A stretch of DNA of 64,000 bases, taken from NCBI GenBank assembly GCA_025989215.1, contig JAPDNP010000002.1, positions 248,001 through 312,000 on the forward strand. The letters run 5' to 3'. Below the pieces are notes generated by a model, which was given only the letters and a program-made list of their open reading frames with translations, searched no databases and was not told the DNA's origin. Below are positions 1-8,047 of the stretch, in pieces (position 1 is the stretch's first letter; every line of letters starts with the position of its first letter). Position numbers and translations under genes: made by a program. The stretch comes from Neisseriaceae bacterium JH1-16 (lineage in GTDB: Bacteria; Pseudomonadota; Gammaproteobacteria; Burkholderiales; Chromobacteriaceae).

Positions 1-61
1 ACCGGCCAGCGTCGCGTTGAACAAGCTTGTGATCGATTTCGCAATACCCCACTAGAGCCAG

Positions 62-1423
62 ATGAATCCAATCGAACTACGGGCCAGCCTCGGCCTGGCG
101 GGCGTCTACGCCCTACGCATGCTTGGCATGTTCCTGATCCTGCCGGTGTTCGCGCTGTATGCCAAAACCCTGCCGGGCACCCACAGCTATACCGCCATCG
201 GCCTGGCCTTCGGCGCCTACGGCGTCGCCCAGACCCTGTTCCAGCTGCCGCTGGGCATGCTGTCCGACCGCATCGGCCGCAAGAAAGTGATCTACGGCGG
301 CTTGCTGGTGCTGGCCGCCGGCAGCTTCCTCGCCGCCTGGGCACCCACTCTGACCTGGCTGATCGTCGCCCGCGCCATCCAGGGCGCCGGCGCGGTCTCG
401 GCGGCGGTGATGGCACTGCTGGCCGACCTGACCAAGGAAGAAAACCGCACCAAGGCGATGGCGATGATCGGCATGAGCATCGGCACCACCTTCGCGGTCA
501 GCCTGGTGCTCGGCCCGCTGCTGGGACACTGGATCGGCGTCAACGGCATCTTCGCGCTGACCGGCGTGCTGACGCTGGCCGCCATCCTGGGGGTGAAGTT
601 CCTGATCCCGAACCCGACGATCTCGCGTTTTCACTCCGATGCCGAGGCCAAGGCCGCCAACCTGCCGACCGTACTGAAGAACGGTCAGCTGTTGCGGCTC
701 AACTTCGGCATCTTCGTGCTGCACGCCGCGCAGATGGCGATGTTCGTGGTAATGCCGTTCGCACTGATCAATGTCGGCGGGCTGGACAAGGCCCACCACT
801 GGGAGGTTTACCTGCCGGTGGCGGTCACCGGCTTCATCCTGATGGTGCCGGCGATCGTCTACGGCGAGAAACGCCACCAGCTCAAGCGCGTGTTCGCCCT
901 GTCCATCGCCACCATGGCGCTGGCCCAGTTCGGTATGGCGTTCGCGCTCAGCTCGCTGTGGCTGATCGTGCTATGGCTCACCTTCTACTTCGTGGCCTTC
1001 AACACCCTCGAAGCAACCCTGCCCTCGCTGGTCTCCAAGATCGCGCCGGCCGGAGCGAAGGGCACTGCGATTGGCGTGTATAATATGTCTCAATCGTTTG
1101 GCCTGGCTCTCGGCCCCATGCTGGGAGGCTGGCTCTACACTCATTACGGCAGCATCGGCGTGTTCGGCTTCAGCGGCATCCTGATGCTTGTCTGGCTGCT
1201 CATCGCGCTGACCATGCGCCCGCCGCTCCCGGTCAAGACCGCCATGTTCCATATTGGCGACACCTGGCACGGTGACGCTACCGCCCTATCGAATCGGCTC
1301 GCCCAGGTACGTGGCGTCCGCGAAGCGGTGGTCATGGCAGACGAGCGCGTGGCCTACCTCAAGGTCATGCAGCAGGACTGGGACGAGCCCGCCGTACAAC
1401 AACTCATTCAGGAGACTCATTGA
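62..1423 (+). CDS. yajR: YajR-type MFS transporter
   Basis: Inner-membrane major facilitator superfamily exporter of unknown substrate, 453 residues. About twelve hydrophobic segments fill residues 10-390. The MFS loop signature GMLSDRIGRKKV lies near residue 73, followed by RAIQGAGAVSAAVMALL and ENRTKAMAMIG, which closely resemble E. coli YajR. The last ~60 residues, after the final helix, form a soluble tail that resembles the ferredoxin-like YAM domain of YajR (VRGVREAVVMADERVAYLKV). The ATG at 62 has only a weak ribosome site. The stop codon directly abuts the ssb start (TGAATG), so the two genes are probably co-transcribed. Family assignment is firm by similarity; the substrate is unknown. 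Confidence 0.85.
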   Translation: MNPIELRASLGLAGVYALRMLGMFLILPVFALYAKTLPGTHSYTAIGLAFGAYGVAQTLFQLPLGMLSDRIGRKKVIYGGLLVLAAGSFLAAWAPTLTWLIVARAIQGAGAVSAAVMALLADLTKEENRTKAMAMIGMSIGTTFAVSLVLGPLLGHWIGVNGIFALTGVLTLAAILGVKFLIPNPTISRFHSDAEAKAANLPTVLKNGQLLRLNFGIFVLHAAQMAMFVVMPFALINVGGLDKAHHWEVYLPVAVTGFILMVPAIVYGEKRHQLKRVFALSIATMALAQFGMAFALSSLWLIVLWLTFYFVAFNTLEATLPSLVSKIAPAGAKGTAIGVYNMSQSFGLALGPMLGGWLYTHYGSIGVFGFSGILMLVWLLIALTMRPPLPVKTAMFHIGDTWHGDATALSNRLAQVRGVREAVVMADERVAYLKVMQQDWDEPAVQQLIQETH

Positions 1424-1933
1424 ATGTCAGTCAACAAGGTCATTCTCGTCGGCAACCTGGGCCGCGACCCGGAAGTCCGCTACCTGCCGAACGGTGAAGC
1501 CGTAGCGAACTTCTCCATCGCCACCAGCGAAAACTGGAAAGGCAAGGACGGCCAGCGTCAGGAACGCACCGAGTGGCACAACATCGTAATGTACCGCCGC
1601 CTGGCTGAGATCGCCGGTCAGTACCTGAAAAAGGGCCGTACCGTCTACATCGAAGGCCGCATCCAGTCGCGCAAGTACAACGGCAAGGACGGTGTCGAAC
1701 GCACCGCCTACGAAATCGTCGCCGACCAGATGCAAATGGTTGGTGGGCGCGACAGCAGCGGCAGCAGCGCGTCGATGGACGACGACAGCGGTTACAGCCG
1801 TGGCGGCAGCAGCAACTACAGCCGTGACGACGCCCCGAGCGCCGCACCGTCCGCTCCGCCGGCGGCTCCTCGCCGCATGGAGCCGAAACCGGCTCAGAAG
1901 TTCGACGATATGGATGACGACATTCCGTTCTAA
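1424..1933 (+). CDS. ssb: Single-stranded DNA-binding protein SSB
   Basis: Binds single-stranded DNA as a tetramer in replication, repair and recombination; 169 residues. The N-terminal OB fold spans residues 1-110 ([19 protein letters not shown], ...[18 protein letters not shown]...). It is followed by a Gly/Ser/Pro-rich linker and the acidic partner-binding tip ending MDDDIPF. The start follows AGGAGA in the end of the upstream exporter gene. A strong hairpin terminator lies 28 bases after the stop. Length and domain order are typical of the family. Confidence 0.97.
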   Translation: MSVNKVILVGNLGRDPEVRYLPNGEAVANFSIATSENWKGKDGQRQERTEWHNIVMYRRLAEIAGQYLKKGRTVYIEGRIQSRKYNGKDGVERTAYEIVADQMQMVGGRDSSGSSASMDDDSGYSRGGSSNYSRDDAPSAAPSAPPAAPRRMEPKPAQKFDDMDDDIPF

Positions 1934-1960
1934 CCGGAACCACGTCACTAATTGTTAAAT

Positions 1961-2018
1961 AAGGCTGGAAACACTCTGTGTAATCAATGGATTACGCATA
2001 GGTTTTCCAGCCTTTTTC
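1961..2018 (+). terminator. ssb terminator with nested hairpin
   Basis: An 11-bp perfect stem AAGGCTGGAAA (1961-1971) pairs with TTTCCAGCCTT (2004-2014) and runs into TTTTTC. Inside the loop is a second palindrome, GTAATC-AATG-GATTAC (1980-1995). This is a Rho-independent terminator for ssb. The nested palindrome beside a recombinase gene also makes it a candidate for an old attachment site, which is inference. Confidence 0.8.
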
Positions 2019-2096
2019 TTTACATCAAAAACTTGTACCACCGGAACTAGATCAACGTCGTAAAGTCTTGCCATCTGATTCGCTGAGCGATGTGCA

Positions 2097-2745
2097 GTGA
2101 CCAAGTTTTCCATTCGAGAGATGCGGCTGGAGTCCGGAGAACACCTCCCCTTGCTCGTAACCGGTGACCCCCATGGGCTGCCCATTCCCCTCGCCGCCCG
2201 TTTTGTCCTGGCCCAATGCCGTCCCAAGGGCTTGAAAGCAAGTTCCATCCGTCAACGCTTGTTGGCCCTGGCGCTTACCTACACTTTCCTTGCCGAGCAC
2301 CACATCCAACTCGATGAACGGGTGGCCAAACGACGGTTCCTCAGTCAGGACGAATTGGTCGCGCTCTCTGATCGTTGTCGCTTGGCGCTACAGGATAGAC
2401 CTCAACGTGTCGTCACCCCGTCCTATGCGGCCCTGCGCTTTCGAGTAGCGATTGACTACATTCGCTGGATAGCCGAACCCATCATTGCCCGGATCGTTGA
2501 GGATAGCCGCCGGGATGCCGCACTCGTGGCTTTGCACAGCTTTCTTAAGCGCGCGCACATCGTGGCCCCCGACCCTGGCCAAGTCGATGGCTCGATCGTT
2601 TCCGGAGAGCGCCTGGGATTCACGCCCGAACAGTGTGCATTGTTCCTGCGAGTCATTGAGCCCGGATGTCCTGACCACCCATTTCTCCCGCGGCACCAGT
2701 TCCGTATCTACGTGATGCTTCAGCCTCTGCTTCTGTATACCCTCG
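2097..2745 (+). pseudogene. Truncated tyrosine-recombinase-like integrase
   Basis: Reads as the N-terminal and early catalytic part of a site-specific integrase, starting at GTG 2097. An arm/SAM-like region (residues 1-130) is followed by the lead-in to the catalytic domain, YVMLQPLLLYTLG. In tyrosine recombinases this is immediately followed by the first catalytic arginine (…RRGEL…). Here the match stops at that point: after about 2745 the frame runs into AT-rich unrelated DNA (HKTPKIPRLHSH...) and ends at 2837. The catalytic Arg-His-Arg-Tyr residues are therefore missing and the gene cannot be active. It sits just after the ssb terminator. Assignment rests on general resemblance, so moderate confidence. 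Confidence 0.55.
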
Positions 2746-2799
2746 GACATAAGACCCCCAAAATCCCTCGTTTGCATTCACATCTCCTGCGATATCCAA

Positions 2800-2952
2800 C
2801 TATTCTGCAGTACGAGTCAATTCATCATTATTGTTAGTTTTATTCTCATTCAAAATATCTCGAGCCAAACGATACGCATCAGGATACATCCCCATACTGT
2901 AATAATAACTCATTGCACTATATTGAACAGGATTCAGAGCTAGTAAAGACAT
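2800..2952 (-). CDS. 50-residue hypothetical protein
   Basis: A small gene of 50 codons, beginning ATG at 2952 after a good ribosome site (TGGAG, 8 bases upstream) and ending TAG at 2800. The product starts MSLLALNPVQYSAMSYYYSM and is rich in Tyr, Met and Asn, with no membrane segment or signal peptide. It lies 48 bases downstream of the secreted-protein gene on the same strand, so the two may form an operon. The family is not recognised; it could be an intact small partner protein or the 5' end of a longer gene cut when the segment joined the integrase fragment. Confidence 0.5.
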   Translation of the reverse strand: MSLLALNPVQYSAMSYYYSMGMYPDAYRLARDILNENKTNNNDELTRTAE

Positions 2953-3000
2953 GTTTATCTCCATCAAACCGTATCTTATCTAAAAAATCTAAAGTAAAAC

Positions 3001-3663
3001 CTAATTCTTAACTCGATACTTTTCGATAAAATCTGCTACTGATTTCTGGACATCTTTCAAGGAGTAACTCGAATCTTTCCTGTAGTATGCAGTGACTTCA
3101 TAATGATTCTTTAGAGCATAGCTGATTGAAAATCGATAGCTCCATGACCCTGGATCGCTTATTGCAACATAACCGTATTCTGCCGTTTTATACACTCTAA
3201 TTTCCTCGACTTGACCTTTCCCGATGGGCTCTTGGTATAAATCATAACCATTTTCCGTCCCAATTAGTTTAGCTCCATATTTCCCGGTTATAACACTGTC
3301 CGCATTACTAATTATTTTTGGATAATTGGTAATTACAATTTCCAGCGCATCTTTATTAAGTTGAAATCGTCTTCGACCAGTTGTTGGACTCATCGAAGGG
3401 TAATCAACAACAATACGAAGCGATTCACCATAAAACTCAGACTTGTACGACTTTGGAAACCTAAACCAAGCAACTCTTTTATCACTACCGCTAGAAATAG
3501 AAAAATCATCATACTGATTAGCCTCGGGTTTGCTTGCCGCCGCCCAAGAGTATTGAAATGGCGTTAAAATCAGAAACAATAATAAAATCAAAATTGACCT
3601 GCTAAGGCACAATATGATTTTTGGTAAAAATCTCAAGAAATATTGATTAATAAAACTAATCAT
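3001..3663 (-). CDS. Secreted or anchored hypothetical protein
   Basis: Function not recognised; 220 residues from the ATG at 3663, chosen because GAGG precedes it by 8 bases and because an export signal follows at once. A hydrophobic stretch of about 20 residues (…SRSILILLLFLILTPFQYS…) ends in SWAAA, consistent with signal peptidase cleavage. The mature part, about 175 residues, is soluble, with aromatic-rich beta-type segments (RFPKSYKSEFYGESLRIVVD, ENGYDLYQEPIG) and a Lys-rich C terminus. Low GC, secretion and a small downstream gene recall periplasmic immunity proteins of interbacterial toxin pairs, but no toxin gene remains here, so this is only a suggestion. Confidence 0.6.
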   Translation of the reverse strand: MISFINQYFLRFLPKIILCLSRSILILLLFLILTPFQYSWAAASKPEANQYDDFSISSGSDKRVAWFRFPKSYKSEFYGESLRIVVDYPSMSPTTGRRRFQLNKDALEIVITNYPKIISNADSVITGKYGAKLIGTENGYDLYQEPIGKGQVEEIRVYKTAEYGYVAISDPGSWSYRFSISYALKNHYEVTAYYRKDSSYSLKDVQKSVADFIEKYRVKN

Positions 3664-3851
3664 TATCCATGCCTCATTAACAAATATGATTCCATAACTA
3701 ATGATTTTTCTTTCGGCAGAACAAAAATCATTTTTCCAAAAACACAATATAAAGAAGGCCATTTCTCAAATATGTAACCTATGCATAATGCAAATAATTT
3801 TCATTAATGACAAGGCCAATTTAATGCCAAATGCAAATACTATAGACATAG

Positions 3852-4304
3852 TGGCACCTCGAAAAACCTCAGATCATGGGATGGTATCGACATACCCCAT
3901 CGGACCGTTCACGAATGGTCAAGAACAGCCTTTTTGCCGGACAAGAACGGGAAGCCAAACTCGACAAGCTCGGGGATGCACTGCGTACCCTGCAAGAGCA
4001 TGTCGACTTTGCCGCATTGGCCGCCGAGATTGACCACGTCGCTCCTCGACCTAGCCATGAACGTGGAGGACGCCCGCCGTTTCCCACTGAACTGATGGTG
4101 AGGGTCTTGCTGATTCAGCAGCTGTTCAATCTCAGTGACGAACAGATGGAATTCCAGTTGCTGGATCGCTTGAGTTTTCAGCGTTTCGTGGGCTTGCGTG
4201 ATAGCAGCCAGATCCCGGATCGCACCACGATCTGGATCTTGAAGGAACGACTGATCGCCGCCAACGCCAGCGAAACCATCTTTACCGCCGTCAATCAGCA
4301 ACTC
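3852..4304 (+). mobile_element. IS5-family element, 3' part lost
   Basis: Left portion of an IS5-type insertion sequence. Its probable left terminus is near GGCACCTCGAAAAACC at 3852. It is cut at 4304 by the left inverted repeat of a second element. No remaining 3' part of this element is visible on the other side of the second IS, so that half has been deleted. Confidence 0.6.
3876..4304 (+). pseudogene. IS5-type transposase, N-terminal fragment
   Basis: N-terminal ~140 residues of an IS5-type DDE transposase. The DUF772-like region is clear: GGRPPFPTELMVRVLLIQQL, LSDEQMEFQLLDRLSFQRFV, then IPDRTTIWILKERL. The family counterpart probably starts at ATG 3915 (MVKNSLFAGQE) rather than 3876. 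The coding match ends at 4304; the apparent last residues to 4343 are encoded by the end of the inserted IS427-group element. All DDE catalytic residues are missing. Confidence 0.75.
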
Positions 4305-4384
4305 AGAGCCGCTAACAAAACCTACTTGATGTCGAAAGCGTAAAGCCCCATCTGATCAGCCTGAAACGAAGCATCGTCAGTTAA

Positions 4385-4759
4385 AAGCTCTGGAAATCGT
4401 TGCAACCGCTGTTGCCCACTTCACCCCGCTCCCGCCGGGGCGGCCGTCCTCGCCTGAATGACAAGGCCGCCCTCAGCGACATCCTGTTCGTCCTCACCAC
4501 CGGCATCCCTTGGGAAGACCTGCCTCGGGAACTGGGCTTTGGTAGCGGCATGACCTGTTGGCGTCGCTTGCGCGACTGGCAGCAACAAGGCGTCTGGGAT
4601 CGCCTGCATCTGGCGTTGTTGACCCAATTGCGCCAATGCGACCAGATCGACTGGAGTCGCGCCAGTATCGACGGGGCCAGTGTCGCCAGCCCCCGGGGGG
4701 CCAACAAACCAGCCCCAACCCCACCGACCGCGGCAAGCTCGGCAGCAAGCGGCACCTGA
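4385..4759 (+). pseudogene. IS427-group transposase, first frame
   Basis: First frame of a frameshifted IS427-type transposase, with the helix-turn-helix region and first catalytic Asp: LWKSLQPLLPTSPRSRRGGR, then ILFVLTTGIPWEDLP, then WSRASIDGASVASPRG. The stretch CCCCGGGGGGCC at 4691-4702 is a slippery site; a -1 shift there joins this frame to the second one. Read upstream in the same frame, the usual N terminus is separated by a TAA at 4382-4384, so this copy has probably lost its proper start and is likely inactive. Confidence 0.7.
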
Positions 4760-5163
4760 TCGTAGACCGACGCGGCGTGCCGCTGGCGCTGAGCGTGACG
4801 GGGGCCAACCGCCACGACTCGATGGTCTTCGAGGCCTTGGTGGATGCCATCCCCGCCATTCCCGGTCTGCCGGGGCGTCCTCGCCAGCGCCCACACAAAC
4901 TGCATGCGGACAAAGGCTACGATTTCCGCCGTTGTCGTGAGCACTTGCAACGTCGGGGCATTCAGGCCCGGATTGCCCGTCGAGGCATCGAGAGCAGCGA
5001 GAAACTGGGGCGGCACCGCTGGGTGGTCGAACGCACCCACGCTTGGTTTGCTGCGCTCGGCAAGCTGCGCATTCGCTTCGAGCGACGACTGGACACCCAT
5101 TACGCCCTGCTCAAACTGGCTTGTTCCTTGATTTGCCTACGCTTTGTCGACCGGTTTTGTTAG
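4690..5163 (+). CDS. IS427-group transposase, second frame (DDE domain)
   Basis: C-terminal catalytic part of the transposase, entered by -1 frameshift at the G-run 4695-4700. Visible motifs: PTDRGKLGSKRHLIVDRRG (first part of the RNase H-like fold), HADKGYDFRRC (second catalytic Asp), then the Y/R/E-like region RHRWVVERTHAWFAALGKLR with the final catalytic Glu. The stop at 5161-5163 lies inside the right inverted repeat, as usual for this compact group. The frame itself is intact. Confidence 0.75.
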   Translation, partial: PPGGQQTSPNPTDRGKLGSKRHLIVDRRGVPLALSVTGANRHDSMVFEALVDAIPAIPGLPGRPRQRPHKLHADKGYDFRRCREHLQRRGIQARIARRGIESSEKLGRHRWVVERTHAWFAALGKLRIRFERRLDTHYALLKLACSLICLRFVDRFC

Positions 5164-5192
5164 CGGCTCTTAACACTGGCTCCGATAGTGCC

Positions 5193-6176
5193 TCAAATGC
5201 TGGCTTGCCACGATAACGTACCGTGCTCTTCCCGCAGCATCATTCCCAGCTCGGCAGACAGCTCGCACATGCGCTGACAGATGCGCTGCCGTTCCAGCCC
5301 GGCAGCTTGGCGCACGTGCGCGACGTCGAGTGTCACGGGGACGAGTTCCAGGCGGCGCAATAGTCCGCCTTCCATGCCGACCAGGAACAGGAAGGACCAA
5401 TCGTTGTGTAGCCAGGGGTCGACGGCATAGTCGTCGACGAAGTCGCCGGTGCTGTAGAGGATGGGCTTGCCGCGATAGACCTCGATCCCTTGGAACAGGT
5501 GCGCGCTGTGGCCGTAATAAACATTCGCGCCAAGGTCGATGACCGCGCGCGCGAATTCCCTGAACCGCGCCGCTGGGCGGTTGACCATGTTCGGCCCCCA
5601 GTGATTGGAGAACACCACGAGCTCGGCGCCCGCAGCTCGCGCGTCGAGAATCAATTGCTCGACATAATGTAGCGTGGCGTCGAAGGTTGAGACCTCGAGG
5701 TAATGGGTGCCCGGCGTATTCTCGCTGGCAGCAAAGGCGGGCTCGTTGTCGGTGACAGCGATCAGTGCGATCTGGTAGCCGTTGAAAGAAAGGATGGCGG
5801 ACGCCGCCGCGGCGCCGAGGTCGCGCCCGGCGCCGGCGTGCCGGATGCCGGCGGCGTCGAGATGCGCCAGGGTGTCGAGCAGCCCCTGCTCCTCGAAGTC
5901 GAGCGTGTGGTTGTTGGCCAGCGAAACCGCGTCGATACGCGCGGCGCTTAGCACCCGGACCGCCGAGGGGGCCGCACGAAAGTGGAACACTTTGGGGCTA
6001 CGGCTCCAGGGGCGTCTGTGCGTGGTGAGGGCGCATTCCAGGTTGCCGATGCGCAAATCTGCCGCGGCTAAGAGCGGTAGCACATCTCCCCACACTTCGT
6101 GTGGCTGCATCGTTTGCAGTTCTTCGTTGACGAGCCGGCCGAGCATCAAGTCGCCGACCAGGGCGAGCGTGACCAT
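5193..6176 (-). CDS. CapA-family metallophosphatase-like protein
   Basis: CapA/PgsA-type protein with a calcineurin-like phosphoesterase fold (PGA_cap), named for poly-gamma-glutamate capsule synthesis; many relatives have no proven capsule role. 327 residues from ATG 6176, preceded by GAGGGG. Family motifs: GDLMLGRLVNEE, RIGNLECALTTH, SLANNHTLDFEEQGL, VVFSNHWGPN, YYGHSAHLFQGIEVYRGKPI and YSTGDFVDDY, which supply the metal-binding Asp/Asn/His residues. There is no signal peptide, so it is cytoplasmic unless the start is wrong. It lies 76 bases downstream of an alpha/beta hydrolase gene on the same strand. The 3' end is intact just beside the IS427-group element. Confidence 0.8.
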   Translation of the reverse strand: MVTLALVGDLMLGRLVNEELQTMQPHEVWGDVLPLLAAADLRIGNLECALTTHRRPWSRSPKVFHFRAAPSAVRVLSAARIDAVSLANNHTLDFEEQGLLDTLAHLDAAGIRHAGAGRDLGAAAASAILSFNGYQIALIAVTDNEPAFAASENTPGTHYLEVSTFDATLHYVEQLILDARAAGAELVVFSNHWGPNMVNRPAARFREFARAVIDLGANVYYGHSAHLFQGIEVYRGKPILYSTGDFVDDYAVDPWLHNDWSFLFLVGMEGGLLRRLELVPVTLDVAHVRQAAGLERQRICQRMCELSAELGMMLREEHGTLSWQASI

Positions 6177-6252
6177 GAAGCCCCTCACGTTGCCGGCGGG
6201 ATGAACCACTCGCAGTGGATCGCGCAGGCGATGAGCTTTCCCGCAAACTGAT

Positions 6253-6981
6253 TCATCGCTTCGGCAGATAGGTTTCGAACCATTGGCAGGCGGCGCCGGC
6301 CGCCCCCTCCAAAGTCCCCGGCTCTTCGAACAGATGGGTGGCGCCGGGAATGATCTCAAGCTGCTTCGGGCCGATCAATCGTGCCAGCGCCTGGCGGTTG
6401 AGGCTCAACACGTCAAGATCCAGGCCGCCGACAATCAGCAGCGTTGGGGTCGTGATGCCGGCAAGCACGTCTGCACCCGCCAAATCTGGGCGACCACCGC
6501 GGGACACGACGGCGGCCACCACATCCCCCATTCTCGCTGCCGCACGCAAGGCAGCGGCGGCGCCGGTGCTGGCGCCGAAATAGCCGAGCGAAGTACGAGC
6601 GGTTTCCGTTTGCTGGCCAAGCCAGGCGGTAACGGCAAGGAGGCGTTCGGTCAGCAGGTCGATGTCGAAGCGTCTGGCGTAGTCCTGATCTTCCTTAAGC
6701 GTCAGCATGTCAAACAACAGGGTGCCGATGCCCACTTGATTCAGCACGCGCGCCACGTACTGGTTGCGGGGGCTGTGACGACTACTGCCGCTGCCGTGGG
6801 CGAACACGACGAGGCGGCCGGTGTTGCTGAGGTGAAGCTCGGCTTCCAGATCAATACCATCGATAGGAATACGAACAAGCGTTTCCGGCCGAGGTGTTGC
6901 CGCAGAGCTCACTGTGGCCAGCCCGGTGGGATCGACATGGTGCTGACGTTGAGATTCAGCCTTGTGCAGTGTGGCGACCAC
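6253..6981 (-). CDS. Alpha/beta hydrolase (dienelactone-hydrolase-like)
   Basis: 242-residue soluble alpha/beta-hydrolase. The oxyanion region VVFAHGSGSSRHSPRN, the nucleophile elbow GYFGASTGAAAAL (Ser), the acid region LLIVGGLDLDVLSL and the catalytic His in IPGATHLFEEPG are all present in the right order. In other genomes this type often stands next to, or fused with, a phosphoribosyltransferase domain; none is present here. It is probably co-transcribed with the downstream CapA gene. The upstream region (6982-7162) is AT-richer and likely holds the promoter. The substrate cannot be told from sequence. Confidence 0.8.
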   Translation of the reverse strand: MVATLHKAESQRQHHVDPTGLATVSSAATPRPETLVRIPIDGIDLEAELHLSNTGRLVVFAHGSGSSRHSPRNQYVARVLNQVGIGTLLFDMLTLKEDQDYARRFDIDLLTERLLAVTAWLGQQTETARTSLGYFGASTGAAAALRAAARMGDVVAAVVSRGGRPDLAGADVLAGITTPTLLIVGGLDLDVLSLNRQALARLIGPKQLEIIPGATHLFEEPGTLEGAAGAACQWFETYLPKR

Positions 6982-7336
6982 TTGCCTCGTCCTCCACTTG
7001 GGAAAACTTCACGTAAAGCGGCCCATTAGGACGACTCCTCCGTCGGAGCCACTACACACCCTGTATAGGGTCAACGGCGGCGAATATCTATCACGTTGAT
7101 TTATATAATCTTCTCGGCTTTACGCCCATCTTGCTGGACCACCAAGGGCCTGAAAGTGAAAAGTGAACGGACTAGCACTGTTCGAGAGAACGTTACTCTT
7201 TGGGGGCCCATACCCAGAAAGCCAATCAGTGGGGATTTTCTCGGCTCCCCTTAGGGGCTGTGTCATCCCTAAAAGCCATCAGCGTACGCTGGCTTTCGGG
7301 ACGCTTCCCGCGAGCAACATTGGTAAATGTAGGTGG

Positions 7337-7438
7337 CAGCGTCAAGGCGATGCCATCTCGGCCCACCAGTATCCGGATCACCCAGCGGGCAATCTGGCCG
7401 TTGGCGCCCTGTACCAATACTTTCTTGATCGGACTCAT
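7337..7438 (-). pseudogene. NAD(P)-binding (NmrA-like) oxidoreductase, N-terminal remnant
   Basis: The first ~34 codons from ATG 7438 give a perfect Rossmann start, IKKVLVQGANGQIARWVIRI, as in small NmrA/SDR-like oxidoreductases. Thereafter the frame (to 7226) shows no family resemblance. This is a remnant of a gene whose remaining ~180 codons are gone. It follows the hydrolase remnant at 7512-7811, from which it is separated by a hairpin. Confidence 0.5.
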
Positions 7439-7477
7439 CAGGAGCTCACTCGATGGTGCGCGTTTCCCGATGGGAAT

Positions 7478-7507
7478 GACGGGGCATGGACATTGCCATG
7501 CCCCGTC
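7478..7507 (-). terminator. Hairpin after hydrolase remnant
   Basis: A 12-bp perfect stem, GACGGGGCATGG (7478-7489) and its complement (7496-7507) with a 6-base loop, lies just after the leftward hydrolase remnant (stop 7512). There is no clear T-run. Confidence 0.5.
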
Positions 7508-7511
7508 GCGC

Positions 7512-7811
7512 TTACAGATTGCCTTTGAAGAACGGCACCACCTTGGCTAGCGCCAGGGCGACCGGCTCGGGCCTGTCGTACAGGTCGTAGTGAGACCAGC
7601 CTTCGGCGACCACCAACTCCTTCTGCTTCGATGCCGCGCGACCGTAGATCTCGCAGCCGTCGCTATACGCGCCGAACCCACCGGGCTTGTTCCCGATGAC
7701 CACCATCAGCGGCTGGGTGAGCAGCACTTCCGCATGTGCGAACGCATTCCAGGTCATGGGGCCGCTGGCATACCGCCCGCTTGCTAGATAGACCGACGGC
7801 TGCTTTTGCAT
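7512..7811 (-). pseudogene. Alpha/beta hydrolase, C-terminal remnant
   Basis: An open frame of 99 codons that matches only the last third of an alpha/beta hydrolase: a strand leading to LMVVIGNKPGGFGAYSDG, then ELVVAEGWSHYDLYDRPEPV with the catalytic His, and the typical ending KVVPFFKGNL. The nucleophile Ser region is absent and an in-frame stop lies just before the ATG. Together with the NmrA-like remnant it marks a decayed two-gene operon. Confidence 0.55.
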
Positions 7812-8000
7812 CGGAAGCAGTCATTACCCGGTTAGATCGTAACGACCACTTTGGCCGAGAAGCGGTCAATTGGGCGGTGTCAGCACTACGTTGTTCGAGC
7901 GCGCCTTGGCGTGAGGGCTGGGAATGCCTACGGCCCTAGGGGCGATTCACCCACAACGTTTCTAGTCTTCACTGTCTTCTTTGGATTGAGCCATGATAGA
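7812..8000. other. Intergenic remnant DNA with small hairpin
   Basis: No gene seen. Contains an imperfect palindrome at 7844-7867 of the form GACCRCTT-N7-GAAGCGGTC that recurs at 9758-9781 and, more loosely, at 23422-23445 and near 8802-8824. Confidence 0.4.
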
Positions 8001-8027
8001 AAAGCCCGCTACTGTTGCGGGCTTTTT
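8001..8027. terminator. Bidirectional hairpin terminator
   Basis: AAAGCCCGC (8001-8009) pairs with GCGGGCTTT (8017-8025), loop TACTGTT, followed by a T-run on the + strand and TTTTCT on the - strand. It ends the leftward cytochrome/His-peptide unit. Confidence 0.75.
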
Positions 8028-8047
8028 CAATGGGTGACGAAGCGTTC

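Larger units (their letters stand above)
2746..3851. other. AT-rich foreign segment
   Basis: About 1.1 kb that is visibly much richer in A+T than everything around it, bounded abruptly by the broken integrase on the left and an IS5-type element on the right. It holds two leftward genes (3001-3663 and 2800-2952) and AT-rich non-coding DNA at 3664-3851. Composition and boundaries indicate recent acquisition. Confidence 0.75.
4305..5170 (+). mobile_element. IS427-group (IS5 family) insertion sequence
   Basis: A complete 866-bp element by its ends: AGAGCCGCTAACAAAACC (4305-4322) and its exact reverse complement (5153-5170) are the terminal inverted repeats. It carries two overlapping transposase frames of IS427 type. 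No matching target duplication is seen (left flank CAACTC, right flank TAACAC), and the DNA on the right does not continue the interrupted IS5 gene. The insertion was therefore followed by an adjacent deletion or rearrangement. Confidence 0.85.

Noticed and set aside
5193-6359. Longer CapA frame starting at 6359
   Set aside because: The extra 61 residues lack family character and overlap the hydrolase gene end; ATG 6176 has a ribosome site and begins at the conserved GDLMLG fold.
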